From the NCBI RefSeq assembly GCF_000758665.1, contig NZ_CP009285.1, positions 5,518,001 through 5,582,000 on the forward strand: a stretch of 64,000 bases of DNA, given 5' to 3'. Both the position numbers and the translations under genes were made by a program. A model generated the notes under the pieces. That model was given only the letters and a program-made list of their open reading frames with translations. It had not been told where the DNA came from and made no database searches. Positions 1 through 8,652 of this stretch are shown here, piece by piece (position 1 is the first letter of the stretch; every line of letters begins with the position of its first letter). This stretch comes from Paenibacillus borealis. Lineage in GTDB: Bacteria > Bacillota > Bacilli > Paenibacillales > Paenibacillaceae.

Positions 1-156
1 AGGCTCCGCCAAAAAACCCGGAATAACCTTGGTGAAATGCAGGACATACATCAGCCAGCGGGCCCCTCCCCAGATTAAACCGGCGAAAAAACCCAGTTCA
101 ATGGCAAAATAAAACGGATTCGTATGGACTGACTTTTGCTTGTTAGAAGAACTCAT
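1..156 (-). CDS. yqhR: YqhR-like membrane protein, N-terminal part only
   Basis: Only the first 52 codons are in the window; the gene continues past the left edge. The ATG at 156 follows a good ribosome site (AGAGAGG). After a short polar N-terminus comes a hydrophobic stretch with FFAGLIWGGARWLMY and then LHFTKVIPGFLAEP, which matches my memory of the start of the YqhR family (about 160-170 residues, several membrane helices, function unknown). Divergent yqhQ starts 156 bp away, and yqhP and yqhO follow, so the same four families that adjoin in Bacillus subtilis are together here. The family call rests on this short segment plus synteny; no biochemical role can be given. Confidence 0.75.
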   Translation of the reverse strand, partial: MSSSNKQKSVHTNPFYFAIELGFFAGLIWGGARWLMYVLHFTKVIPGFLAEP

Positions 157-312
157 AGAGCAGCCTCTCTTTCAGTATAGGGTTAATCCGGTTTCCACTC
201 CGCTCTCTATAGACTAGTATGTACAGCAAACGGCAATCCAACTAGTAATGTGCTTAAAAATTAGTTACAATGTATTATATAAATCACATTAAAATACGGG
301 AAGGTGAATTGG

Positions 313-1317
313 TTGTCCCAGGAAACTCCCAGTTACGGCGGCCAAGCCGTCATTGAAGGCGTCATGTTCGGCGGCAAGCATATCAACGTAACAGCCGTAA
401 GAAGGAAGAATCAGGAAATCACATTTTTGGAGGTGCCGAAGAGCGATAAGAGCTGGGTCCTTAAACTGCGAAAGATTCCGCTGCTACGCGGCATTGTCAG
501 TATTATAGATTCCAGCGCCAAAGGCTCGAAGCATCTGAATTATTCGGCGGAATCCTATGCCGAGGATGAGACAGAACCTGAAGAGCTTGCCAAGCAGAAA
601 GAGAAAGATAAAGACAAGAAGAAGGATGAGGGCTGGAGCCTCGGTATGATTTTCGGCGTAGCTGTCATGGGTATTCTTTCTTTCCTTTTCGGCAAGATTA
701 TTTTTACACTGGTGCCGGTGTTCGTAGAAGATTTTTTATTTAAGAATGCATTTGACAACTATATTCTGCACAACCTTGTTGAAGGTGCAATTAAGCTGAC
801 TCTCCTGCTCGTTTATCTGTTTGCCATTTCACAGACACCGGTGATCAAACGGCTGTTCCAGTATCACGGTGCGGAGCATAAGGTAATCAGTGCTTTTGAA
901 GCCGGCGAAGAACTGACTGTCGCAAATGTACAGAAATACAGCCGTCTGCATTACCGCTGCGGCAGCAGCTTCATGATGCTGACCATTATCCTCGGCGTTA
1001 TTATCTACTCCGTTGTCCCATGGGATAATCTTATGGAACGGGTACTGCAGCGGATTATTCTGCTGCCTGTAGTCATCGGCATCTCGTTTGAGGTTCTCAA
1101 GGGAACCAATGCGGTGAGAGATATTCCCGGGCTCAAGTATCTGGGATATCCGGGTCTGTGGCTGCAGCTGCTGACCACCAAAGAACCTAAGGACGATATG
1201 GTTGAGGTGTCCATCGCCTCGTTCAACCGGATGCGGGAGCTGGATGCCGCAATTGAAGCAAGAGGATATTCGGAGGCAAGTGTGTCAGGCGGCATTTTGG
1301 ATCCTGCGAAAGGATGA
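313..1317 (+). CDS. yqhQ: YqhQ, DUF1385 membrane protein
   Basis: A protein of 334 residues with the DUF1385 opening motif GGQAVIEGVMFGG close to the N-terminus. A charged Lys/Glu/Asp segment follows at about 80-105, then four likely membrane helices. A conserved YHGAEHK motif lies between the second and third helix, so the histidines may bind metal, but the biochemical role is unknown. I chose the TTG at 313 because AAGGTG lies 6 bases before it; the in-frame GTG at 304 overlaps that ribosome site. The N-terminus then reads MSQETPSYGGQA, of similar form to the Bacillus protein. yqhP starts 7 bp downstream, so the two form an operon. Confidence 0.88.
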   Translation: MSQETPSYGGQAVIEGVMFGGKHINVTAVRRKNQEITFLEVPKSDKSWVLKLRKIPLLRGIVSIIDSSAKGSKHLNYSAESYAEDETEPEELAKQKEKDKDKKKDEGWSLGMIFGVAVMGILSFLFGKIIFTLVPVFVEDFLFKNAFDNYILHNLVEGAIKLTLLLVYLFAISQTPVIKRLFQYHGAEHKVISAFEAGEELTVANVQKYSRLHYRCGSSFMMLTIILGVIIYSVVPWDNLMERVLQRIILLPVVIGISFEVLKGTNAVRDIPGLKYLGYPGLWLQLLTTKEPKDDMVEVSIASFNRMRELDAAIEARGYSEASVSGGILDPAKG

Positions 1318-1324
1318 TTAGCCC

Positions 1325-1663
1325 ATGATCAGACATGCTTTGATTTTTTGGATTTCAATAGCTCTCGCAGCATTGGGTCTGGTAACACAATTTATGGCAC
1401 GCGGTCTTTCTGCTTTGTCCATTTTCATTCTTCCTGCACTGCTGCTGGCGCTGCTGTATTACGCCTACAAGGTGCTACCGGGAAGAGTGGCAGGCGGTTC
1501 CGGACGGTCACGCACCAAAGTTAAACCATCTGCCAAGACGATGTCCAAGGTTGCCGGTATCCGCAAAACCCAGGCTTCACCAGGGAAGCGTAAAACCTAT
1601 CCCTTCCAGGTGATTGAAGGCAGCAAGGGCAAAAACGACGATCAGCTTCCCAAATATCATTGA
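1325..1663 (+). CDS. yqhP: YqhP-like small membrane protein (SA1362 family)
   Basis: A protein of 112 residues. The first 55 hold two hydrophobic helices (about 5-25 and 30-50). The rest is a strongly basic cytoplasmic tail rich in Lys, Arg, Ser and Gly. Size, topology and position directly after yqhQ fit the YqhP/SA1362 family, whose function is unknown. The ATG at 1325 is 7 bp after the yqhQ stop, so translation may be coupled. A strong hairpin terminator follows about 35 bp downstream and ends the yqhQ-yqhP unit. The assignment rests mainly on synteny because the sequence has few distinctive residues. Confidence 0.7.
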   Translation: MIRHALIFWISIALAALGLVTQFMARGLSALSIFILPALLLALLYYAYKVLPGRVAGGSGRSRTKVKPSAKTMSKVAGIRKTQASPGKRKTYPFQVIEGSKGKNDDQLPKYH

Positions 1664-1696
1664 ACTCCCGGCCGGCCGGCTAAGAATTCAAGTAAC

Positions 1697-1743
1697 AAAA
1701 AGGCATCTCCACGTAGCCATTACGACGTGCGGGATGCCTTTTT
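1697..1743. terminator. Bidirectional terminator between yqhP and yqhO
   Basis: Arms AAAAAGGCATC and GATGCCTTTTT are complementary and each ends in an A or T run, so the hairpin can stop the rightward yqhQ-yqhP transcript and the leftward yqhO transcript. Confidence 0.85.
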
Positions 1744-1746
1744 GGG

Positions 1747-2727
1747 TTATAGTTTAGGGCCAGTAAGCTGATTAGGGTGAATATATGGGCGTGTACTATG
1801 AGGTGGCCGCCAATTTTTGAAGAAATCCGCTCCGGCAGCCAGTCCTGCAGCATAGATTGCATCACTCTGCTCCGGGGAGATATGAAATTGGGTGGTGGAA
1901 ATGCCCAGTGTGGGAATTTTGACGGTACGTACGAATTTATCTGTCTCAATATAACGTTCATCATGGGCCGAGAGCATCGTCCCTACCATAGCCTGAAGCA
2001 TGCTGAACGGCCCGGTGATGCGGTGTGGCTGCGGCTGTGTCTTACCGATCAACTGGTAGCCCACTGTGGGCGTACGGCGCTCTGGGGACTGGAATCCATC
2101 CTTCTTCTCATCAAACAGCCACAGCGGAAAATTGCTGAGCATCCCCCCGTCCACCATATACACAAACTGCTCGGCAAAAGACTTTCTCCGGGCTGCCTCT
2201 CCGTTCAGCCGCAGCATCACCGGATCGAAGAAGTAGGGAATGCTGCAGCTCATCCTCACAGCTTTGGCTACTTCAAAGGAATCTGGTGAAATCCCGTAGA
2301 GCTCCAGATCATCCGGCAGGACGACGATCCTCCCGTTAGTAATATCTGAAGCAATGACTGTCAGCCTGCCGCGCGGCAGATCACTGAATGTCACTACCCC
2401 CTTCTCCAGCAGAATGCCGCGGATCCAGGATTCGAGGGCCTGGCCCGAGTACAGACCTTTCTTGATCAGAACACGGATTGCCGGCCCTACTACCGCCGTG
2501 TTATACAGCGCTCCGCGCTTCAGAAAGGATGTGAAGGGCGTCTCCCTGATGATCCGGCTCATCGCCTCTCCGTTATAACCGGCGGCCAGCAGCGAAGCAA
2601 TAATCGAGCCTGAAGAGGTTCCGGCTACTCTCCTGAAGGTCCGTCCTGCCCGCTCGGTCGCCTCCACCGCACCTGCGAGCGCAATCCCTTTCACTCCTCC
2701 GCCTTCAAAAACTGCGTTAATCTCCAT
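1747..2727 (-). CDS. yqhO: Patatin-like phospholipase (YqhO/RssA type)
   Basis: A patatin-fold acyl hydrolase of 326 residues, predicted to cleave acyl esters of phospholipids in the cytoplasm. The oxyanion loop GGGVKG is at residues 9-14, the nucleophile elbow GTSSG at 36-40 puts the catalytic serine at 38, and the dyad aspartate is in DGG at about 193. There is no signal peptide. It is convergent with yqhP and shares its terminator. Its ribosome site GGGGGA lies in the arm of a hairpin (2738-2780), so translation could be limited by RNA folding. In B. subtilis yqhO sits beside yqhP as well. The true substrate is unknown. Confidence 0.85.
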   Translation of the reverse strand: MEINAVFEGGGVKGIALAGAVEATERAGRTFRRVAGTSSGSIIASLLAAGYNGEAMSRIIRETPFTSFLKRGALYNTAVVGPAIRVLIKKGLYSGQALESWIRGILLEKGVVTFSDLPRGRLTVIASDITNGRIVVLPDDLELYGISPDSFEVAKAVRMSCSIPYFFDPVMLRLNGEAARRKSFAEQFVYMVDGGMLSNFPLWLFDEKKDGFQSPERRTPTVGYQLIGKTQPQPHRITGPFSMLQAMVGTMLSAHDERYIETDKFVRTVKIPTLGISTTQFHISPEQSDAIYAAGLAAGADFFKNWRPPHSTRPYIHPNQLTGPKL

Positions 2728-2737
2728 ACATAAGAGT

Positions 2738-2780
2738 CCCCCGTTCCATAGATCTTATTGCTTATCTATGAGCACGGGGG
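2738..2780 (-). promoter_or_regulatory. Hairpin covering the yqhO ribosome site
   Basis: The arms CCCCCGT-CATAGAT and ATCTATG-ACGGGGG pair around a 10-base loop. No T run follows on either side, so it is not a classical terminator. The arm next to yqhO contains its G-rich ribosome site. It may act as a weak terminator for the gene ending at 2796, as a translation control, or both. Confidence 0.45.
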
Positions 2781-2795
2781 AATATTCATGACTGA

Positions 2796-4472
2796 CTATG
2801 ATTTGAAATAAAAGCTGAGCAGGCTGGCCAGGCCAAACGGATCACGGACCACAATATCATTGGCCCGGAACAGAATACTGCCGGAAACCTCGTCGTATTT
2901 CTCATTATATTTCAGCTGATTGATAATCTGATCTCCGCTCTGCCATTCCGCGGTTTGTTTGGTATCCCCTACTTTGTACGAAGCCAGGCCGATATACAGC
3001 TTGACGCCCGTGCCAGCGACCTCGTTCACCCACCAGTCGACCAGCTTGTCATAACGGGCGGCACTGAAAGAGAGACTCCAGTATACCTGCGGAGCCACAT
3101 AGTCGACCCAGCCGCTCTTAATCCATGTGCGCACATCCGCATACATATCATCATACGCAGACACTCCTGCCGTAGTATCCGAGCCGGTGCTGTCCGCCTT
3201 TTTATTACGCCATACGCCAAACGGGCTGACGCCGAACGAAACCGCCGGCTTCACTGCATGAATCTCTGCTCCCAGCTGACGGATGAACTGATTGATATTA
3301 TCCCGGCGCCAGTCTCCCTTGGTGGCGATCGCCTGAGAATTGTAAGTCTTGAATGCCGTGTCATCAGCAAAAGTTACGTTAGAGGGATAGAAATAATCAT
3401 CCAGATGCACACCGTCGATGTCATACCCTCTGACCACTTCCATCACGGTGTCAATGATATGCTGCCGTGCTTCCGGAATGCCCGGATTTATGTACAGCTT
3501 ACTGTCAGCTTTGACGATCCACTCGGGATGCAGCTTGGCGACATGGTTGGCGGCAAGCCCGGTGGTCTTATCATCTGTAGTTGCCCGGAACGGATTGAAC
3601 CAGGCATGGAACTGCATGCCGCGTGAATGAGCGCTGCTAACCATATACTGAAGCGGATCATAGCCGGGTTCTTTCCCCTGGGTACCGCTCAGCACCTTGG
3701 ACCAGGGAACAATCTGCGAAGGATATAGAGCATCTCCTGAGGGTCTGACCTGAACGAATACACTATTGAAACCGGCAGCCTGGAGCTTGTCCAGCATGCT
3801 GTCGAACTCTTTCTTTTGCTTGTCGGCATTGCCGGCCGAAGCCGTGGACGGCCAGTCCAGATTAAATACAGTAGACACCCACGCTCCCTTCATCGCCTTT
3901 CCAGTCTTGGCCCCGGGAATTGAAGGTACGGTTGGCGTAGGCACTGTCGGTGTTGGCACTACGGGCGTTGGTACGGATGGTGTGGACACTGCCGGAACAG
4001 ACGGTGTTGAAGGTGTAGACGGCCCGCCAATTTCTATATTTGAATATAAGGCAATATGCTTCGTAGCCTGATTCCAGACCACCTGCAGCCCGAGCTGCTC
4101 GCTGACGAACCGCAGCGGCACCATCACCCGGCCCTGTGTAATCTGTACAGAGGTATCCAGACTGACTGAGGCATCGTTAACGATTGCGCTCTTGCTGCCG
4201 CTGGTCAGCTTCAGCACAGTATTCCCCTTGCTGATTGTAGCAGTCTTACTGGCCTGATCCCAGACCACACCGGCACCTAGTCCCTTACTGACAACCCCGA
4301 CAGGGACCATAGTTACATTCGTCCGTGTAATATAAGGAGGAACATCCGTACTTAAGCTCTCTCCATCCAATTCAATCGAAATCTGCACCGAAGCAGCGCG
4401 CGCAGCTGTTGTCCACACAGGCAGACATAGCATAACCACCAGCAATCCTACTATCCATTTACGGTAATTCAT
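2796..4472 (-). CDS. Secreted GHL10-family glycoside hydrolase with CuAO-N-like domain
   Basis: A secreted protein of 558 residues. Residues 1-26 form a signal peptide. Residues about 27-145 form a copper-amine-oxidase-N-like domain, usual in Paenibacillus cell-surface proteins and thought to bind the envelope. A Pro/Thr/Ser/Val linker follows at about 150-185. The rest is a GHL10 (DUF187/YngK-like) barrel with GAWVSTVFNLDWPS, HAWFNPFR and DGVHLDDYFYP. The acidic residues in the last motif are the likely active-site region. The substrate is unknown; relatives are suspected to act on cell-wall or exopolysaccharide glycans. The start follows GGGAGG. It appears monocistronic: the mntR terminator lies just upstream. 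Confidence 0.85.
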   Translation of the reverse strand: MNYRKWIVGLLVVMLCLPVWTTAARAASVQISIELDGESLSTDVPPYITRTNVTMVPVGVVSKGLGAGVVWDQASKTATISKGNTVLKLTSGSKSAIVNDASVSLDTSVQITQGRVMVPLRFVSEQLGLQVVWNQATKHIALYSNIEIGGPSTPSTPSVPAVSTPSVPTPVVPTPTVPTPTVPSIPGAKTGKAMKGAWVSTVFNLDWPSTASAGNADKQKKEFDSMLDKLQAAGFNSVFVQVRPSGDALYPSQIVPWSKVLSGTQGKEPGYDPLQYMVSSAHSRGMQFHAWFNPFRATTDDKTTGLAANHVAKLHPEWIVKADSKLYINPGIPEARQHIIDTVMEVVRGYDIDGVHLDDYFYPSNVTFADDTAFKTYNSQAIATKGDWRRDNINQFIRQLGAEIHAVKPAVSFGVSPFGVWRNKKADSTGSDTTAGVSAYDDMYADVRTWIKSGWVDYVAPQVYWSLSFSAARYDKLVDWWVNEVAGTGVKLYIGLASYKVGDTKQTAEWQSGDQIINQLKYNEKYDEVSGSILFRANDIVVRDPFGLASLLSFYFKS

Positions 4473-4502
4473 AATTCCTCCCAGGTGTTGTAGTTATATA
4501 AC

Positions 4503-4550
4503 AAAGAAACGGCCTTCTCGTCCTCGGAACAGGGAGAAGGCCGTTTCTTT
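4503..4550 (-). terminator. Terminator downstream of mntR
   Basis: A perfect 17-bp stem (AAAGAAACGGCCTTCTC with its complement), with T-rich flanks, 97 bp after the mntR stop and before the glycosidase gene. Confidence 0.85.
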
Positions 4551-4646
4551 GGTAAACGGAGTCCTTCCTTAGGTGAAAAAGGAACGGTATCCGTTTTGAC
4601 GTAAAAAAACTGGAAAGGTTGCGCTAATCAAACAAAAAAAGCCACA

Positions 4647-5072
4647 TTATGAATCGCTGGCCATTTCATGGTGAATATCGTATAAGGTCTGCAGACGTGC
4701 TTCATCCCGGCGGAAATACTCCACCAGCGTTTCGATCCGGGTGATGGAATCCCAGCTCAAATGATGCTCAATGCCTTCAACATCCTTATAAATATGTTCT
4801 TGCTGAACCCCAATTATCCCGAGGAATTCCTCCAGCAGCTGATGGCGGTCCACAAGACGTTTTCCCACTTTTTTCCCTTTGCTTGTTAGGACAAGCCCAC
4901 GATATTTCTCATAGATGAGATATTCGTCCTTATCCAGTTTTTGGATCATCTTGGTCACAGAGGAGGGGTGTACTTCCAGTCCCTCAGCAATATCCGAGAC
5001 CCGCGCATAACCCTTCTCGTCGATGAGCTTGTATATGCGCTCCAAATAATCCTCCATGCTGGGTGTTGGCAT
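4647..5072 (-). CDS. mntR: Manganese-responsive transcriptional regulator MntR
   Basis: A DtxR-family repressor of 141 residues, almost co-linear with B. subtilis MntR. It binds DNA when loaded with Mn(II) and represses manganese uptake genes. The winged helix-turn-helix is at about 22-72 ([20 protein letters not shown]). All expected metal ligands are present: Asp8, Glu11, His77, Glu99, Glu102 and His103. It is divergent from splB and ends at a strong hairpin. No manganese transporter is in the window, so its targets must be elsewhere. The start is preceded by AGAGG. Confidence 0.95.
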   Translation of the reverse strand: MPTPSMEDYLERIYKLIDEKGYARVSDIAEGLEVHPSSVTKMIQKLDKDEYLIYEKYRGLVLTSKGKKVGKRLVDRHQLLEEFLGIIGVQQEHIYKDVEGIEHHLSWDSITRIETLVEYFRRDEARLQTLYDIHHEMASDS

Positions 5073-5264
5073 TAACTTTACCTCTTTTCTATAATGAGCG
5101 TGGCGATGGGGCCGGGCCTTGCTCTAACAATGATACATGTTTCTGCCGCTGCTTGGCAAGTCCTACACGTCTGCTGCTTCTCCGCTTAGCGATGTTTACC
5201 ATGATTTCAATCGCCCGCTTAACGGCACAATAACGGTATCCTCATCTATAAGGAGCGTGAATTC

Positions 5265-6341
5265 ATGAACGTTGTAACCCCTGAACGCCCTCCTGCCAAA
5301 AGAACGCGGAAGCCGACGGGCTTGTTCATTCCGGAGCTGGTTTTTTTTGAACCGGATGCTTTAAATTACCCCAAAGGGGAGCGGATTATGGAATGGGTCA
5401 AGGCCCGGAACATCCCCTTCCGAATGACGACATCACATAACCGGATTACCAATCTGCCCGGCGAAACTGAGGTCGAGCAGTACAAAATCGCCAAAAGAAC
5501 ACTCGTCGTCGGTCTCCGCAAAACGCTGACTTTTGACCAGTCGAAGCCGTCTGCCGATTACGCGATTCCGATTGCTACCGGCTGCATGGGCCACTGCCAT
5601 TATTGCTATCTTCAAACCACCTTGGGTTCTAAGCCTTACATCCGCGTATACGTAAACACAGGGGACATCATCGACGCGGCCAAGAAATATATCAGCGAAC
5701 GTGCCCCGGAGATCACCACCTTCGAAGCAGCCTGTACCTCAGACCCCCTGGGTCTGGAGCATATCACCGGATCGCTTACCGAGCTGATTGAATTCATGGC
5801 TGAAGAGCCGCTGGGAAGGCTGCGTTTCGTGACGAAGTATCAGCATGTCGAGCCATTGCTTGGCCTGAAGCATAACGGGCATACCCGCGTACGCTTCAGC
5901 GTGAATGCCGATTATGTTATCAAGAACTTTGAGCCGGCCACCTCGCGTTTCGAGGAGCGGATTGAGGCTGCCGGTCAGATTGCCCGTGCCGGTTATCCGC
6001 TGGGCTTCATCATCGCTCCAATTATCTGGCATGACGGCTGGGAAGAAGGCTATGCGGAGCTGCTGGAGAAGCTGGCCCGTACGCTGCCGCCTGGGATAGG
6101 CAAAGGGCTGACCTTTGAGATGATCCAGCACCGCTTCACCAAGACAGCCAAGACCGTGATCGAGAAACGTTATCCGAAATCAAAGCTGGAGATGGATATC
6201 GAGAAGCGCAAAAAGAAATGGGGCAAGTGGGGACAGAACAAATATGTCTATCCCGATGAACAGCAAACCGCCCTGCGCGAATTCATCACAGAGCGGATTT
6301 TTGAACATTTTCCCGAAGCGGCTATTGATTATTTCACTTAA
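5265..6341 (+). CDS. splB: Spore photoproduct lyase
   Basis: A radical-SAM enzyme of 358 residues that splits the 5-thyminyl-5,6-dihydrothymine dimer in DNA during spore germination. The [4Fe-4S]/SAM motif GCMGHCHYCY gives Cys107, Cys111 and Cys114 in CX3CX2C spacing. A further cysteine, in ACTSDPLG at about 157, matches the conserved one that takes part in hydrogen-atom transfer in the Bacillus enzyme. AAGGAG lies 10 bases before the ATG. No splA regulator precedes it. Expression by a forespore sigma factor is expected from the family, but I cannot assign a clean sigma-G promoter. The gene shows that the organism forms endospores. It converges on ccdA with 8 bp between the stops. Confidence 0.95.
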   Translation: MNVVTPERPPAKRTRKPTGLFIPELVFFEPDALNYPKGERIMEWVKARNIPFRMTTSHNRITNLPGETEVEQYKIAKRTLVVGLRKTLTFDQSKPSADYAIPIATGCMGHCHYCYLQTTLGSKPYIRVYVNTGDIIDAAKKYISERAPEITTFEAACTSDPLGLEHITGSLTELIEFMAEEPLGRLRFVTKYQHVEPLLGLKHNGHTRVRFSVNADYVIKNFEPATSRFEERIEAAGQIARAGYPLGFIIAPIIWHDGWEEGYAELLEKLARTLPPGIGKGLTFEMIQHRFTKTAKTVIEKRYPKSKLEMDIEKRKKKWGKWGQNKYVYPDEQQTALREFITERIFEHFPEAAIDYFT

Positions 6342-6349
6342 AAGCAGGC

Positions 6350-7063
6350 TTAAAAAATCAGCCAGCCCGGCGTGACCCCCTGCAGCCATATCGTAATCCG
6401 GAACATCTGGTCGGTGAACAGCAGAATCCCCATAAACACCATCAGTCCGCCGCCCAGCTTCATCAGCAGATTGGAGTATTTCAGAATCTTCCGCGCGCCG
6501 CCCAGGAAAAAAGCGAGTCCGAAGAACGGCAGCGCAAACCCGATACTGTACGCCGTAATCATCGTAAACCAGGTTCCCGGATCACTGGCGGACAGGGCGA
6601 TAATCGCTGTCAAAATGGGACCGATGCATGGTGACCAGCCCGCTGAGAAGCCAATGCCAAAGATAAACGAACCCAAGTACCCGGCAGGCTTCCATTTCAG
6701 CTCCAGCTTGCGCTCCCGGAGCAGAAACTGCGGCTGAAAGATACCGAGCAGAAACAGCCCCATCACAATAATCAGAATAGCCGACAACTGGCGGATCAGA
6801 TCCCGCTGGCCGTTGAAGAATTCTCCAAACAGTCCGGCGCCGAAACCAAGGGTATAGAAAACAGCCGAAAAGCCCAGTATAAAGGCCAGCGTATGCGAGA
6901 GGGTCCGGAAACGGACCTCTTTGCTGTTGCTTCCGCTCTTCAGCTCCTGCACTGATAATCCGGTAATATACGATAGATAAGAAGGGTAGAGCGGCAGACA
7001 GCAAGGCGAAATGAATGACGCCACTCCGGCGGCAAAAGCGATTCCTGCATTCAGGTTGGACAC
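6350..7063 (-). CDS. ccdA: Cytochrome c biogenesis / thiol-disulfide membrane protein CcdA
   Basis: A polytopic membrane protein of 237 residues that carries reducing equivalents across the membrane for haem-c assembly and spore maturation. It has about six hydrophobic helices with the paired cysteines of the family in SPCCLPLYPSY (helix 1) and GWSPCIGP (helix 4). I prefer the GTG at 7063, which gives MSNLNAGIAF and has AAGGAG upstream; a GTG at 7096 would add 11 polar residues with no ribosome site. The cysteine next to the usual one in PCC is a small departure from PCV. Its thioredoxin-like partner is not adjacent. It stands 90 bp downstream of znuB but need not share its transcript. Confidence 0.88.
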   Translation of the reverse strand: MSNLNAGIAFAAGVASFISPCCLPLYPSYLSYITGLSVQELKSGSNSKEVRFRTLSHTLAFILGFSAVFYTLGFGAGLFGEFFNGQRDLIRQLSAILIIVMGLFLLGIFQPQFLLRERKLELKWKPAGYLGSFIFGIGFSAGWSPCIGPILTAIIALSASDPGTWFTMITAYSIGFALPFFGLAFFLGGARKILKYSNLLMKLGGGLMVFMGILLFTDQMFRITIWLQGVTPGWLIF

Positions 7064-7153
7064 TGGGCGCTTCTCTCCTTCCCTATTCGGGTTCACTTTA
7101 CGTAGGCTGTATTTATAAGCATATGTAGTGGAGGCCTGTTAGAGCTTAAGTGT

Positions 7154-7957
7154 CTAGGCCGGCAGACCTTTTTTGCCGATTAGTGTTAATGTCAGCAGTG
7201 CAATCAGCAGCAGGACAATCGTGGCTCCCGGAGCCAGATTCCACACACCTGCAATGACTAGTCCGCCGACTACGGCGATCTCGGCAATGATCACGGACAG
7301 AATGACCGAAGACTTGAAGCTGCGTGACAGCAGCAGGCTGATCGCCACAGGAATGGTCAGCAGCGCAGATACCAGCAGCGAGCCGACAATCTTAATCGCC
7401 GTACTGATTACAAGCGCGGTCAATACGGTAATCAGCATATTAAGCAGCTTCACCGGCAGTCCGCTGACACTGGCTGCATCCTCCTCAAAGCTGAGCAGGA
7501 AGAACTCTTTGAAGAACAGCGATACTACAACCACAACCGCAATGGTTACGATTCCAACCACAATCAGATCGGTGTTATTCAGCGTATAAATGCTGCCGAA
7601 CAGGTAACTCATCACATCCGCATTATAGCCTTTGCCCAGGGTGAAAAAAAGCGAAGCCAGCGCCACCCCGCCCGACATGATGATGGCAATGGACAGCTCG
7701 GCGTAGCTTTTATAAGCCTTGCGCAGCTTCTCAATGGCAAACGAGGCCACTACGGCGAAGATCAGCCCCGCCCCGAGCGGGTAAAAGCCGGTCAGGAAGC
7801 CTAGCGCCACCCCGGCGATCGTAACATGCGCCAGCGTATCTCCGATCATTGACAGGCGCCGCAGCACCAGAAACACGCCTATCAGCGGTGCGGTAATCCC
7901 AATCATCAGGCCGCCGGCCAGCGCCCGCTGGAAAAAGTCACTAAATAATATTTCCAA
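7154..7957 (-). CDS. znuB: Zinc ABC transporter, membrane subunit (ZnuB/AdcB)
   Basis: A permease of the ABC-3 metal family, 267 residues, with 7-8 hydrophobic helices. The opening segment ends in RRLSMIGDTLAHVTIAGVAL, a characteristic stretch of ZnuB/AdcB/MntB proteins. It should form the channel for zinc delivered by ZnuA. The start is a TTG at 7957 with AAGGAG 10 bases before it. znuC and znuA lie upstream on the same strand, but unlike most such operons there are 695 bp of repeats between znuC and znuB. I see no Zur-type box directly before znuB, so either the operon transcript crosses the repeats or the gene has its own promoter. Confidence 0.88.
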   Translation of the reverse strand: MEILFSDFFQRALAGGLMIGITAPLIGVFLVLRRLSMIGDTLAHVTIAGVALGFLTGFYPLGAGLIFAVVASFAIEKLRKAYKSYAELSIAIIMSGGVALASLFFTLGKGYNADVMSYLFGSIYTLNNTDLIVVGIVTIAVVVVVSLFFKEFFLLSFEEDAASVSGLPVKLLNMLITVLTALVISTAIKIVGSLLVSALLTIPVAISLLLSRSFKSSVILSVIIAEIAVVGGLVIAGVWNLAPGATIVLLLIALLTLTLIGKKGLPA

Positions 7958-7976
7958 GATATTTTTTCTCCTTTTA

Positions 7977-8113
7977 TGATCAAACCTTTTCGAGTGAAAC
8001 TTTAGATCGAAACATTTAGATCAAAACCTTTGGATCCAGACCTTTTCGATCAAAACCTTTTCGATCAAAACCTTTTCGATCAAAACCTTTTCGATCAAAA
8101 CCTTTTCGATCCC
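7977..8113. repeat. 15-bp tandem repeat between znuC and znuB
   Basis: The unit CCTTTTCGATCAAAA occurs four times perfectly from 8041 to 8100, followed by a partial fifth copy. More degenerate units run back to about 7977. The period is a multiple of three, so the repeat reads open on both strands (a DRKGF/FDQNL pattern), but nothing else suggests protein coding. Confidence 0.9.
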
Positions 8114-8265
8114 ACCCAAACCCTCCCTTCCAAGGGAGGGCCCCAAGGGCTCTGCCCTCTGGACACCCGTTTAAGTGCAATTGGCGTGGGACGGCAGACT
8201 TTCGCTTCTTAGGGACGTTGAGGCAGGACCGCTTTTCCTCCCTGCGGGATACGCTTAACATTTGG
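8112..8265. repeat. Likely interspersed intergenic element
   Basis: It starts with the perfect dyad CCCTCCCTT-CC-AAGGGAGGG, followed by a GC-rich stretch with CAAGGGCTCTGCCCTCTGG. Higher GC than its surroundings and the dyad suggest a repeat family. I recall similar strings in other Paenibacillus intergenic regions but cannot verify this. Short open frames across it look fortuitous. The rest of the znuC-znuB gap up to 8457 holds no gene I can support. Confidence 0.45.
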
Positions 8266-8456
8266 TGGGATTTAACTACGCATTAAAGTCAAAATCAAGT
8301 TCAAAAGATAAGAGCAAAGCGAAGGCCGGCCTATGTTGTACAATGGACGACCCAGGGTACAACTAAGACTGGGCTTCAGAACCTTGTCGTAGTAATCAAA
8401 CCGTTTAAATGTACTTTGTACAACTATTTGTCGAATTTAGAACCAAATCAGGAAAA

Positions 8457-8594
8457 TAAGTGTATTTCATATAATTATAACGAGTGGTAAGCGGCTTTTC
8501 GCCTGTTTTCCGCAAATATAAGTGTACGAAATACAGTTATAGCTTAAATCCGCGCCTACAACCTAATAATAACTGTACGAAATACAGCTATTTT
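8457..8594. repeat. Dyad repeats around GTACGAAATAC
   Basis: Two copies of an interrupted palindrome, ATAnnTGTA-CGAAA-TACAGnTAT, lie at about 8518-8540 and 8568-8590. A degenerate copy with the reverse core TGTATTTCATA is at 8460. Between the first two copies there is a GCGG...CCGC stem. They may be hairpin-forming repetitive elements of the REP/MITE kind. Confidence 0.6.
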
Positions 8595-8652
8595 TAGGAT
8601 GCATGAGAAGCTGACTTTCCAGAATGTCTGAACACCTCTGCGTCCCCTTTTT

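Noticed and set aside
7977..8113. CRISPR-like array
   Set aside because: The 15-bp units are head to tail with no spacers and no cas genes are near.
8016..8261. Open frames on both strands over the tandem repeat
   Set aside because: Opened by the 15-bp period; no ribosome site and no other coding signal.
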